Below are positions 1-6,730 of a stretch of DNA of 24,618 nt, one piece after another. Source of the DNA: Campylobacteraceae bacterium (GTDB taxonomy: Bacteria; Campylobacterota; Campylobacteria; Campylobacterales; Campylobacteraceae); the NCBI GenBank assembly GCA_012521935.1, contig JAAYLJ010000023.1, positions 1 to 24,618 on the forward strand. Direction: 5' to 3'. Within the stretch, counting starts at the first letter, position 1; each line of letters begins with the position of its first letter. The notes under the pieces were generated by a model. It saw only the letters and a program-made list of their open reading frames with translations. It made no database searches and was not told the origin of the DNA. A program made the translations under genes and the position numbers.

Positions 1-262
1 AGGAAAATATCATTCCAAGTCCATCTAGTCTAAAAGAGAAAGTAAGACCAATGCTTTTTATCCAAACCCAAGATTGGATAATGGTTTTTCCATCAAAAAC
101 ATTTACACTTAAATGAGATAGTAGTACCAAACAAATTGCCGCTACAAAGCCTGCCCCCCACGCACTTGTAATGCGATGGGCTTTAGCAAGATATGCAACT
201 ATTCCCGCTCCAAAAAAAGGAAAAAGAGCCACTAATGGCAATCCTATCAATTCTAAAGTCAT
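1..262 (-). CDS. MrpA/NuoL-like antiporter subunit, N-terminal part (cut by window edge)
   Basis: This is the N-terminal 87 or so residues of an integral membrane protein; the rest lies beyond the window. Translation of the minus strand from the ATG at 262 gives a first membrane helix, a second helix (about residues 36-50), then a segment SWVWIKSIGLTFSFRLDGLG. That segment resembles the start of MrpA (MnhA) sodium/proton antiporters and the related NuoL family, where a loop ending in FRLDGL precedes the third helix. A ribosome site (GGCAGGTG) lies 5 nt upstream of the ATG, and a perfect TATAAT sits at 298-303. MrpA is the large proton-translocating subunit of a multi-subunit antiporter, so further mrp genes would be expected beyond the left edge. 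NuoL or another proton-pumping-type subunit remains possible because only the N-terminus is visible. Confidence 0.65.
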   Translation of the reverse strand, partial: MTLELIGLPLVALFPFFGAGIVAYLAKAHRITSAWGAGFVAAICLVLLSHLSVNVFDGKTIIQSWVWIKSIGLTFSFRLDGLGMIFS

Positions 263-297
263 AAACACCTGCCAAAAATTTTCTTTGAGAAAAAATC

Positions 298-303
298 ATT
301 ATA
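298..303 (-). promoter_or_regulatory. Probable sigma-70 -10 box for the MrpA-like gene
   Basis: On the minus strand TATAAT lies about 36 nt upstream of the ATG at 262, in an AT-rich 102-bp gap. No strong -35 box is visible, which is common for vegetative promoters in this group. It suggests the antiporter gene has its own promoter apart from the upstream exporter gene. Confidence 0.5.
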
Positions 304-364
304 ACTATTTTTCTTTAAATCAACCAAAAACCATGCCATAAAGCCACTAAGGTTAAGAAAAAAT

Positions 365-1228
365 TTATTTTATAACCTCATATTTTTTAATGAAAAAGGC
401 GTGAAGCCAAAGAGAAAAAAGCATAACTAAACTACCAATTATTAAAAAAAGAAGATTTGTAGGCTTATCCCAAATTAGTAAATTTACTAAAAGTCCTGCT
501 GGGATTAAAGCATTGTTCATTATGGCTAAAGTGCCTGCATAAACCAAGCAAGCTACCCTATTCCACATAAAATATCCAGCCCCAGAAGCAACAATCCCTA
601 ACCAAAGCAGTACTCCCCACTCTAAAGAGCTAGGATAGATTTTTTCCATATTTCCAAATAGTAAAAATGCCACGCTAACTATGATTAAGGCTCCAAAATG
701 AAAATACCCAAAAAGCTCTTTTTCATTATTTGGTTTAAATTTTTCAATTAACATCTTATATCCACTTTGTCCTAGTGCAAATGAAAAATTAGCCCCTTGT
801 ATCATTAAAAATCCAAAAATAAACTCACTATTTATATTGTGATACCTTATGATAAATGCGCCCAAAATGGCTGTTGCACTACTTATTAAATATAAAAATC
901 TAAATCTTTTTTTCAAAAAATCATATATCAAAGTCACATAAAATGGAGTGAAAATTGTAAATAAAACAACCTCTGGAACACTTAAATAAAGAAATGAATT
1001 GTAGTAAAATAGATACATTATCCCAATTTGAACCCCGCCTATTGCCATAATGTAAAGCTTTAACCTTACAAAAGTGTTTTTAAAATTTGTAAAAGGGATA
1101 AAAACCAATGAAGCTAAAAAAACTCTAATGAAAACGGCAAAATAACTATCGATTTTTCCAGCTAAAAACTCTCCAATTAAACTAAATGAGAAAGCCCACA
1201 TTATAGTCACTGCTATCAAATATCTCAC
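365..1228 (-). CDS. EamA-family (drug/metabolite transporter superfamily) permease
   Basis: A hydrophobic protein of about 287 residues with roughly ten predicted membrane helices arranged as two EamA halves. Its first helix (tIMWAFSFSLIGEFLAGKID) carries the typical EamA helix-1 pattern and is followed by RVFLASLVFIPF, characteristic of helix 2 in these permeases. Family members export amino acids, metabolites or drugs from the cytoplasm; the substrate here is unknown. I chose the GTG at 1228 because AAGGA sits 5 nt upstream of it. An ATG two codons earlier (1234) directly abuts that Shine-Dalgarno and has no spacing. The gene is divergent from a second EamA gene at 1328 and is transcribed from a TATAAT at 1252-1257. 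The two paralogues are clearly different in sequence, so this is not a recent tandem duplication. Confidence 0.85.
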   Translation of the reverse strand: MRYLIAVTIMWAFSFSLIGEFLAGKIDSYFAVFIRVFLASLVFIPFTNFKNTFVRLKLYIMAIGGVQIGIMYLFYYNSFLYLSVPEVVLFTIFTPFYVTLIYDFLKKRFRFLYLISSATAILGAFIIRYHNINSEFIFGFLMIQGANFSFALGQSGYKMLIEKFKPNNEKELFGYFHFGALIIVSVAFLLFGNMEKIYPSSLEWGVLLWLGIVASGAGYFMWNRVACLVYAGTLAIMNNALIPAGLLVNLLIWDKPTNLLFLIIGSLVMLFSLWLHAFFIKKYEVIK

Positions 1229-1251
1229 GCTCATCCTTTTTTAAAAGCTTG

Positions 1252-1257
1252 ATTATA
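1252..1257 (-). promoter_or_regulatory. -10 box (TATAAT) for the leftward EamA gene
   Basis: The minus strand reads TTTTTTGTATAATCAAG, a perfect -10 hexamer preceded by a T-rich tract. The predicted start of transcription is near 1245, giving a very short leader before the GTG (1228) or ATG (1234). Confidence 0.6.
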
Positions 1258-1293
1258 CAAAAAAGTAGGAAAATTTTAATCAAACTCTTTGTT

Positions 1294-1299
1294 TATGAT
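1294..1299 (+). promoter_or_regulatory. -10 box (TATGAT) for the rightward EamA gene
   Basis: TATGAT (5 of 6 to consensus) lies about 29 nt upstream of the ATG at 1328. The ribosome site AAGAGG follows at about 1317-1322. Together with the opposing TATAAT it makes the 93-bp gap a simple divergent promoter region. Confidence 0.45.
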
Positions 1300-1327
1300 A
1301 AGATTTCATTTTTTATAAGAGGTTTAA

Positions 1328-2185
1328 ATGAGCAGTTATACAAAAGGATTACTTTTAGCACTTAGTGGTGTTTTTATAATGAGTTTTGAAGCCCCATTAA
1401 TCAAGCTTTCTAAATTGCCAGTTTCAAGCATTGGGTTTTATTTTGGATTAACTATATTTTTAACAACTCAAATATTGCTTTTGTTAAATGGGATGGAAAA
1501 TTACAAGAGGGCTTTTAAAGTTGAATTTAAAGGGGTTTTACTATCTGGTATTTTCATGGGTGTGGGTAATTATTGTTTCATTAGCGCTGTATCTTACGCT
1601 GGGATTGCAAATACTGTCTTAATACTAGCAAGCGCACCGATAGTAAGCGCTTTAATAGCTTTATGGCTACTTAATTCACCCACTCCAAAAGAGATTTACA
1701 TTGCAGCAGTAGTTGTATTTGTGGGGATTTATATTATCTTTTCAAATCAACTAGGTAGTTTAAATTTAAAAGGGAATCTTTTTGCGGTAGTTGCGCTATT
1801 TTTAATGTCTGGACTATTTATAATTTTAACTAAATACCAAAAAGCAAATAGAGTTGCCTTTGTTTCCATTGGAGGGTTAATAATCATGCTAATAAGCCTA
1901 CCTTCCATTGATTTAAATGTGAATTTTTCTGGTATTTTTTGGATTTTGATAATGGGAGTTATAGTCACCCCATTTTCAAGGATTTTAATAGGAAAAGGGA
2001 CTTACTTTTTAATTCCTGCTGAAATGGGACTGCTTATGATCTTAGAGACTGTTTTAGCTCCATTTTGGGGTTGGTGGTGGTTAGATGAAGTTCCAACCTC
2101 CTCTACAACTATTGGCGGAGGAGTTATACTTTTGGCAATTTTTTGGAATGCTTGGACGCAGTTAAAAAAGAAAAACCACTGTTAG
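1328..2185 (+). CDS. EamA-family (drug/metabolite transporter superfamily) permease
   Basis: A 285-residue membrane protein with about ten hydrophobic helices in two EamA repeats. The first starts MSSYTKGLLLALSGVFIMSF and the second near residue 140 (GNLFAVVALFLMSGLFIILTK). The C-terminal repeat ends with the usual signature LETVLAPFWGWWWLDEVP, as in RhaT/YdcZ-like members, and then a final helix. It is expected to act as an exporter in the inner membrane; the substrate is not predictable. The start is set by AAGAGG about 5-6 nt upstream of ATG. Its last 20 codons overlap the 3' end of the convergent cvfB-like gene by 62 nt, and no terminator separates the two. The stop codon is TAG. Confidence 0.88.
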   Translation: MSSYTKGLLLALSGVFIMSFEAPLIKLSKLPVSSIGFYFGLTIFLTTQILLLLNGMENYKRAFKVEFKGVLLSGIFMGVGNYCFISAVSYAGIANTVLILASAPIVSALIALWLLNSPTPKEIYIAAVVVFVGIYIIFSNQLGSLNLKGNLFAVVALFLMSGLFIILTKYQKANRVAFVSIGGLIIMLISLPSIDLNVNFSGIFWILIMGVIVTPFSRILIGKGTYFLIPAEMGLLMILETVLAPFWGWWWLDEVPTSSTTIGGGVILLAIFWNAWTQLKKKNHC

Positions 2186-2996
2186 TTGGAGTTATTACCC
2201 CTTCATTTAATAGCTCATTATAAGCTTTTTTAAAGTTTTTCTTACTCAGTTTTACTAACTCATAAATCTCTTCTGGTGGGCTTTTGGTAGTTAAATTTAA
2301 ACTATAATCATTTTTTCTTAAAGCTTCTAAAATTGCCTCTTTAGCAAATTCATCTTTATTTGTAATGGGAGTTAAACTAAGATCAATCTTTCCATCTTCT
2401 CTTACTTTCTTAATGTAAATCTCTTTTTCTTGTCCAATTTTTATATTTTCAAATATCTCATCTTCATAAATCAACCCTTCAAATTTATTCTCAATGATAG
2501 CCTTGTATCCTAGTGGGGTTTTAGAAACAATGATAGAATTTAACTTCTCCCCTACCCTATAATTTGGCTTTTTTTGTGAGAGATATTTTTCATACTTTTG
2601 CGTTCCAACTAATCTATCAGTTCTTTTATCTTTTATAACCATAATAATACGCTCTTCCCCAACTTCAAAAGGAGTTCTTTGAAATAGATTTGGTACAAAA
2701 AGCTCTTTTGGCAAACCCCAATTACAAAACGCACCTATCTTAGTCACATCAGTTACTCTTAAGGAAGCTATCTCATTAAGTTTTGCAAATGGAGCAAGCG
2801 TTGTTGCTACTAATCTATCTTCTGAATCTTTATATACAAAAACATTTATAGTAAGCCCGTCTTCCATAGTAGGTAGGCAATAAGCATTTGGAAGTAGTAC
2901 TTTCTCTTCATTTCTAGCTATTAAATATAGTCCTGGATCAGCTTTATAGCTTATTTTTAGTTGGTTTATCTTACCAAGTTCTATTTTTTCATTCAT
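2124..2996 (-). CDS. cvfB: S1-like RNA-binding protein of the CvfB/YitL family
   Basis: A 290-residue cytoplasmic protein. The N-terminal half holds OB-fold/S1-like repeats: residues about 2-60, then the family segment TKIGAFCNWGLPKELFVP near 85-102. A further S1-like stretch at about 145-205 contains GYKAIIENKFEGLIYEDEIF and ends in EDGKIDLSL. The C-terminus (about 215-275) is a winged-helix-like module (SKKNFKKAYNELLNEGVI). CvfB of Staphylococcus aureus binds RNA and influences virulence gene expression; the role in this phylum is not established. Its ATG overlaps the fliP stop as ATGA, so it is probably translationally coupled to the flagellar operon. Residues 271-290 are encoded opposite the end of the convergent exporter gene and look like a tail added by loss of an earlier stop. 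Confidence 0.82.
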   Translation of the reverse strand: MNEKIELGKINQLKISYKADPGLYLIARNEEKVLLPNAYCLPTMEDGLTINVFVYKDSEDRLVATTLAPFAKLNEIASLRVTDVTKIGAFCNWGLPKELFVPNLFQRTPFEVGEERIIMVIKDKRTDRLVGTQKYEKYLSQKKPNYRVGEKLNSIIVSKTPLGYKAIIENKFEGLIYEDEIFENIKIGQEKEIYIKKVREDGKIDLSLTPITNKDEFAKEAILEALRKNDYSLNLTTKSPPEEIYELVKLSKKNFKKAYNELLNEGVITPTNSGFSFLTASKHSKKLPKV

Positions 2997-3727
2997 CTAA
3001 AACTCTCTATTAAATTTCCAACAAGAAGATTCCAGCCATCAACTAAAACAAATATTAAAAGCTTAAATGGCAAAGATATCATTACTGGCGGAAGCATCAT
3101 CATTCCCATACTCATTAAAACTGAAGCTACAACCATATCTATGATTAAAAATGGAAGATAAAGCAAAAAGCCTATCTCAAAAGCAGTCTTAAGCTCACTA
3201 ATGACAAATGCTGGTAAAGCCACAGTAAGTGGTACATCTTTTACTGTTTCAGGATTTTCTAAATTTCTAATTCTAAAAAAAAGTGCTAAATCTTTCTCTC
3301 TGGTATTTCTAATCATAAACTCTTTAAAAGGTTCAGCCCCTAAGGCAAAAGCTTCTTGATACCCAATCTCTTGCGCAATATATGGCTTTATTGCAACTTC
3401 ATGTGCCTCTTTTGCAACTGGTTCCATTATAAAAAAAGTCAAAATGAGAGCTAAAGAGATGATAACTGTACTTGGTGGAGTAGCTTGAGTTCCTAAAGCT
3501 TGTCTTAGAAATGAAAAAACAATTAAAAGGCGTAAAAAACTTGTCATAATGAAGACAAGTGAAGGAGCTAGAGCTAAAAGCGTTAAAACTATTAAAACAT
3601 TTAAACTGCTAACAAGTTGCTCTGGAGTGTCAGGCGCAGTAAGAGTTAGATTTACTGTTGGAATAGTGATGCTATCATCAGCCAAAGCTAATGATAGAAA
3701 AGATAGCAAAATAAGTGCTATTCTCAC
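2993..3727 (-). CDS. fliP: Flagellar type III export apparatus protein FliP
   Basis: FliP is a core inner-membrane subunit of the flagellar export gate, where it assembles with FliQ and FliR. The 244-residue length is typical. Residues 1-16 form a cleavable signal peptide (MRIALILLSFLSLALA), as in other FliP proteins. Membrane segments follow at about 42-70 (LTLLALAPSLVFIMTSFLRL), 87-103, 184-208 and 212-238. Recognisable signatures are FLRQALGTQATPP and, near the end, MSMGMMMLPPVMISLPFKLL. The gene overlaps motB upstream (ATGA, 3724-3727) and cvfB downstream (ATGA, 2993-2996). It therefore sits in a motA-motB-fliP-cvfB operon with no other export genes next to it, so flagellar genes are scattered in this genome. 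Confidence 0.96.
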   Translation of the reverse strand: MRIALILLSFLSLALADDSITIPTVNLTLTAPDTPEQLVSSLNVLIVLTLLALAPSLVFIMTSFLRLLIVFSFLRQALGTQATPPSTVIISLALILTFFIMEPVAKEAHEVAIKPYIAQEIGYQEAFALGAEPFKEFMIRNTREKDLALFFRIRNLENPETVKDVPLTVALPAFVISELKTAFEIGFLLYLPFLIIDMVVASVLMSMGMMMLPPVMISLPFKLLIFVLVDGWNLLVGNLIESFR

Positions 3728-4506
3728 TGGTTACCTTGTTGATCTAATACACTCTCTTTTGCGATATTTTTATTTTCAGGTTTTAAAGATATAAAATGAA
3801 GATCAACTCTTCTATTTTTAGCCCTTCCCTCAACTGTAACATTTGAAGCTAAGGGCTCATAGGAAGATTTTCCTGAAGCTACGATTCTATCTGGGTTTAT
3901 GCTGTTTTTCAGTAACTCTTTTACAACACTAACTGCTCTTGCGGTTGAGAGTTCCCAATTGTCTCTATATAAGCTTTGCGCACTTGGAGGGTTTGAGTCG
4001 GTGTGTCCTCTTGCATTTATGTGCAAATCTTTTGGTAATTTTTGGATAATTAATGCAATTCGTTTTAAAAACAAAATCGCATCATCATTTTCTATAGTTG
4101 CACTATCAGGATTAAAAAGTAAACTTGAAGGAAGTCTAATGATAAAGCCATCTTCACTCTCATCTAAACTAACCTCTGGAGAGCCAGTTGCTTTTAAAAG
4201 ATCATTTGTATCATCAATTACATATGAGAGAGTTTTAACGATTTGGGTTGTTTCATCTTGCTCTTCAATTGGAGTTGCTTGTTGTTGTCTTTCTCTACTG
4301 ATTTCAGTTTTAGTACCACCCTCAAGCACACTAAGCGCGCCAGCAAGAGAGCCTATGGCTTCATTTATTTTTTTAGCATCTAGCGTTGACATAGAGAGTA
4401 AAAGTACAAAAAAGACTAAAAGTAGTGACATTAAATCGCCAAAAGTAACTAACCATACAGGTAAGCACTTAGGACATTCACACTCTTTTTTTTTCTTTCT
4501 TGCCAT
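3724..4506 (-). CDS. motB: Flagellar stator protein MotB/PomB-like
   Basis: A stator B subunit of 260 residues. Residues 15-40 are the single membrane helix; VTFGDLMSLLLVFFVLLLSMS carries the ion-binding aspartate, Asp24. A plug/linker region follows (41-120), then an OmpA-like peptidoglycan-binding domain (about 121-238) with RGHTDSNPP at 166-174, LSTARAVSV near 186-194 and AKNRRVDL at 229-236. The short basic N-terminus has three cysteines (Cys9, 11, 14) in CECPKC just before the helix, recalling the CPEC motif of PomB. The helix context FGDLMSLLL is also PomB-like. With MotA it converts ion flow into flagellar torque while anchored to the cell wall. The sodium assignment is inference from similarity. 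Its stop overlaps the fliP start by 4 nt. Confidence 0.95.
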   Translation of the reverse strand: MARKKKKECECPKCLPVWLVTFGDLMSLLLVFFVLLLSMSTLDAKKINEAIGSLAGALSVLEGGTKTEISRERQQQATPIEEQDETTQIVKTLSYVIDDTNDLLKATGSPEVSLDESEDGFIIRLPSSLLFNPDSATIENDDAILFLKRIALIIQKLPKDLHINARGHTDSNPPSAQSLYRDNWELSTARAVSVVKELLKNSINPDRIVASGKSSYEPLASNVTVEGRAKNRRVDLHFISLKPENKNIAKESVLDQQGNQ

Positions 4507-4516
4507 CTATTCTCTT

Positions 4517-5281
4517 TTAATTAAATTGACTAACTCGCTCACTAGGAGCTAAAAATGAGAGAAGTTTAGCCTCTAGTGCTCTAGGGTTATCTCCAGCTTG
4601 AATCGCCATAATTCCTTCTAAAATGAGTGTTTTAGAAAGAACTTCTTCGCCATCTCTAATGGTTAAAATGTTACTAATTGGTGCTCCAATGATATTTCCA
4701 ATGAGCGCTCCATAAAGTGTAGTAATAAGAGCTACAGCCATAGCAGGCCCAATTGCAGCAGGATCTGCCATATTTAAAAGCATTGCAACAAGGCCAATTA
4801 GTGTTCCAATCATCCCCATTGCGCCAGCAAATGCTGCAACTTGATCAAATATGCTAGCATTGCTTTTATGTCTTGCACTTGTTTGCTCCATCTCTATTTC
4901 AAGCAAATCTCTAATATTATCTGGCTCATTTCCATCAACTGCCATGGATAAGCCTTTTTTTAAAAATTCATTTGTCTCATTATTCGCATCATTTTCTAAA
5001 GCTAAAATCCCATCTCTTCTTGCTTTAGTAGAGTAATCAACCATTTTTTTAATGAGCTCAGGTAGATTTTCTTGAGGAGGCTTGATGGCAACCATGAAGT
5101 ATTTGAAAATATTTTTCATTTGCTCCATTTTGAAGCCAATAAGCAAGGAAGCGGTAGTTCCACCAAATACAATGAGGATTGAAGGAACATCTATATATGC
5201 ACCAAGACCCACCCCCATTGCCATAGCGCCACCAAGTAGCGTTACTGCTAACACTAAACCAACAATTGTTCCCAAATCCAT
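4517..5281 (-). CDS. motA: Flagellar stator protein MotA/PomA-like
   Basis: A 254-residue, four-helix inner-membrane stator subunit. The start MDLGTIVGLVLAVTLLGGAM and DVPSILIVFGGT (31-42) closely follow the PomA pattern. The cytoplasmic loop includes FLKKGLSMAVDG (106-117), and the torque helices carry GMIGTLIGLVAMLLNM and DPAAIGPAMAVALITTLYGA (173-192). The second stator proline (Pro179 in AIGPAM) is present. The first proline, normally in APAMG of PomA or LPALG of E. coli MotA, is glycine here (Gly153 in FAGAMG). The length is nearer PomA than E. coli MotA (295 residues). The start has a G-rich upstream segment (AAGGGCGG) 7 nt before ATG. It is the first gene of the motA-motB-fliP-cvfB operon and is divergent from glmU. 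Confidence 0.95.
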   Translation of the reverse strand: MDLGTIVGLVLAVTLLGGAMAMGVGLGAYIDVPSILIVFGGTTASLLIGFKMEQMKNIFKYFMVAIKPPQENLPELIKKMVDYSTKARRDGILALENDANNETNEFLKKGLSMAVDGNEPDNIRDLLEIEMEQTSARHKSNASIFDQVAAFAGAMGMIGTLIGLVAMLLNMADPAAIGPAMAVALITTLYGALIGNIIGAPISNILTIRDGEEVLSKTLILEGIMAIQAGDNPRALEAKLLSFLAPSERVSQFN

Positions 5282-5329
5282 GCGTGTGCCGCCCTTTTTA
5301 CTAAAAATTGAGATATTTTAATTATTTTT

Positions 5330-5348
5330 GGGTTAAATATGGGTTAAA
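5330..5348. repeat. Tandem GGGTTAAA repeat, 11-bp period, between motA and glmU
   Basis: GGGTTAAA occurs at 5330-5337 and again at 5341-5348, separated by TAT. The two copies therefore lie one helical turn apart in the divergent gap. On the minus strand it reads TTTAACCC twice upstream of motA. This could be a regulator-binding site or promoter element; no factor is identified, and chance in AT-rich DNA is not excluded. Confidence 0.4.
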
Positions 5349-5393
5349 GTGTCACTTCAAGGAGGCTATTTTAACACCCATCTTACTTTATTT

Positions 5394-5402
5394 TGCTACA
5401 AT
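5394..5402 (+). promoter_or_regulatory. Extended -10 promoter (TGCTACAAT) for the glmU operon
   Basis: TGC-TACAAT is an extended -10 element, with TG one base upstream of a 5/6 hexamer. It lies 28 nt upstream of the glmU ATG at 5430. The predicted start of transcription is near 5409 and it would drive the glmU-to-truA operon. Confidence 0.55.
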
Positions 5403-5429
5403 ATTTTTTTATTAAAAGTGGAGTTTTGC

Positions 5430-6728
5430 ATGAAAGAAGCCTCAATTATTATCCTAGCAGCAGGGCTTGGAACTAGAATGAAATCAAGCTTACCAAAAGT
5501 TTTACATGAAGTTAGTGATGAGCCAATGATTTATCATATTGTAAATGAAGCAAGAAAATTAAGTGAAGATATTCATATAGTTTTATATCATCAGCATGAG
5601 CTTATAAAAAATAGAGTGGAAAGCTATTTTGATGATTTAAATTATCATTTGCAAGATTTTCAAAACTTTCCTGGAACTGGCGGGGCGGTAATGGGAATTG
5701 CTCCAAAGCATGAGAATGTTTTAATCTTAAGCGGAGATATGCCTTTAGTTGAGGCAAAAGATTTAAAGCCACTATTAAAAACTGATGCAAAAGTTCAACT
5801 TTGCGCTTTTAGAACTAAAAATCCAACTGGATATGGAAGAGTTGTAACTGATGAGAGTTTAAATGTTAAATATATAGTTGAAGAAAAAGATGCAAGCTTA
5901 AAAGAGAAAAAGATAGATTTAGTAAATGCTGGAGTTTACGCATTTAAAAAAGATTTTTTAGAAAAATATCTCCCAAAGCTAAGTAGTGATAATGCCCAAA
6001 AAGAGTACTACTTGACTGATCTTTTAGGCTTTGCCACTAAAGATGAGATAGTAACTAAGGTTCACATTGTAGATGAAGATAATTTCATGGGGGTAAATTC
6101 TAAAGAACAACTTTTAAAAGCACAAGAGCTAATGCAAGATAGAATTAAATCTTTTTGGATGGAAAAAGGGGTTAGTTTTAGGCTTGGCAAAAGTAGTTTT
6201 ATAGGCGCTTTAGTCTCATTTAAGGGTGAATGTTTTATTGAAAATGGAGTTAGCATTGCTGGGGAGTGTGAAATTGATAGCTCAACCATTAAGGCAAATT
6301 CGGTAATTGAATCAAGCAATATAGAAAATTCAACTATTGGGCCACTAGCTAGAGTAAGGCCAGGATCAAGCATAAAAAATAGCTCCATTGGCAACTTTGT
6401 AGAGGTTAAAAACTCATCACTAAATGGTGTCAAAGCGGCACATCTTAGCTATTTGGGGGACTGTGAAATTGGTAGTGGAACAAATGTGGGTTGTGTGACA
6501 GGCACTAGCAACTATGATGGAAGGAAAAAGCATAAGACTATTATTGGAAAAAATGTATTTATTGGAAGTGGTGCAAAACTGATTGCTCCTTTAAAAATAG
6601 AAGATAACACCATCATTGGAGCTGGTTCAGTCATAAATAAAGATGTAGAAGAGCACTCATTAGCGCTCTCAAGGCCTAATTTAAAAATTATTAAAAACTT
6701 TTATCAAAAATATTTTAAAAAAGATTGA
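5430..6728 (+). CDS. glmU: Bifunctional GlmU: N-acetylglucosamine-1-P uridyltransferase / glucosamine-1-P acetyltransferase
   Basis: GlmU makes UDP-GlcNAc for peptidoglycan and lipopolysaccharide. The protein is 432 residues from ATG at 5430, with GTGGAG upstream. The reading frame is open back to 5349, but that extension is poor in homology and crosses the promoter. The N-terminal pyrophosphorylase domain starts LAAGLGTRMKSSLPKVLHE (9-27), with the metal-binding Asp at 103 in LSGDMPL. The C-terminal left-handed beta helix begins near 250. Acetyltransferase residues include RVRPG (308-312) and His338 in KAAHLSYLGD. The segment 352-364 reads NVGCVTGTSNYDG, where most GlmU have NIGAGTITCNYDG, so the acetyl-CoA/active-site loop deviates. 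It is first in an operon whose order matches C. jejuni as I remember it. The stop overlaps the coaBC frame. Confidence 0.96.
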   Translation: MKEASIIILAAGLGTRMKSSLPKVLHEVSDEPMIYHIVNEARKLSEDIHIVLYHQHELIKNRVESYFDDLNYHLQDFQNFPGTGGAVMGIAPKHENVLILSGDMPLVEAKDLKPLLKTDAKVQLCAFRTKNPTGYGRVVTDESLNVKYIVEEKDASLKEKKIDLVNAGVYAFKKDFLEKYLPKLSSDNAQKEYYLTDLLGFATKDEIVTKVHIVDEDNFMGVNSKEQLLKAQELMQDRIKSFWMEKGVSFRLGKSSFIGALVSFKGECFIENGVSIAGECEIDSSTIKANSVIESSNIENSTIGPLARVRPGSSIKNSSIGNFVEVKNSSLNGVKAAHLSYLGDCEIGSGTNVGCVTGTSNYDGRKKHKTIIGKNVFIGSGAKLIAPLKIEDNTIIGAGSVINKDVEEHSLALSRPNLKIIKNFYQKYFKKD

Positions 6729-6730
6729 CT

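Noticed and set aside
3899..4552. A 217-codon open frame on the plus strand opposite motB and the end of motA.
   Set aside because: It is a mirror of the well-supported motB frame, has no ribosome site or recognisable domain, and its composition (Ser/Leu-rich) is typical of antisense frames in AT-rich DNA.
5349..5429. Upstream in-frame extension of glmU (27 codons).
   Set aside because: It starts at a GTG inside the tandem repeat, runs across the predicted promoter, and adds residues that GlmU proteins do not have. ATG 5430 has a ribosome site.
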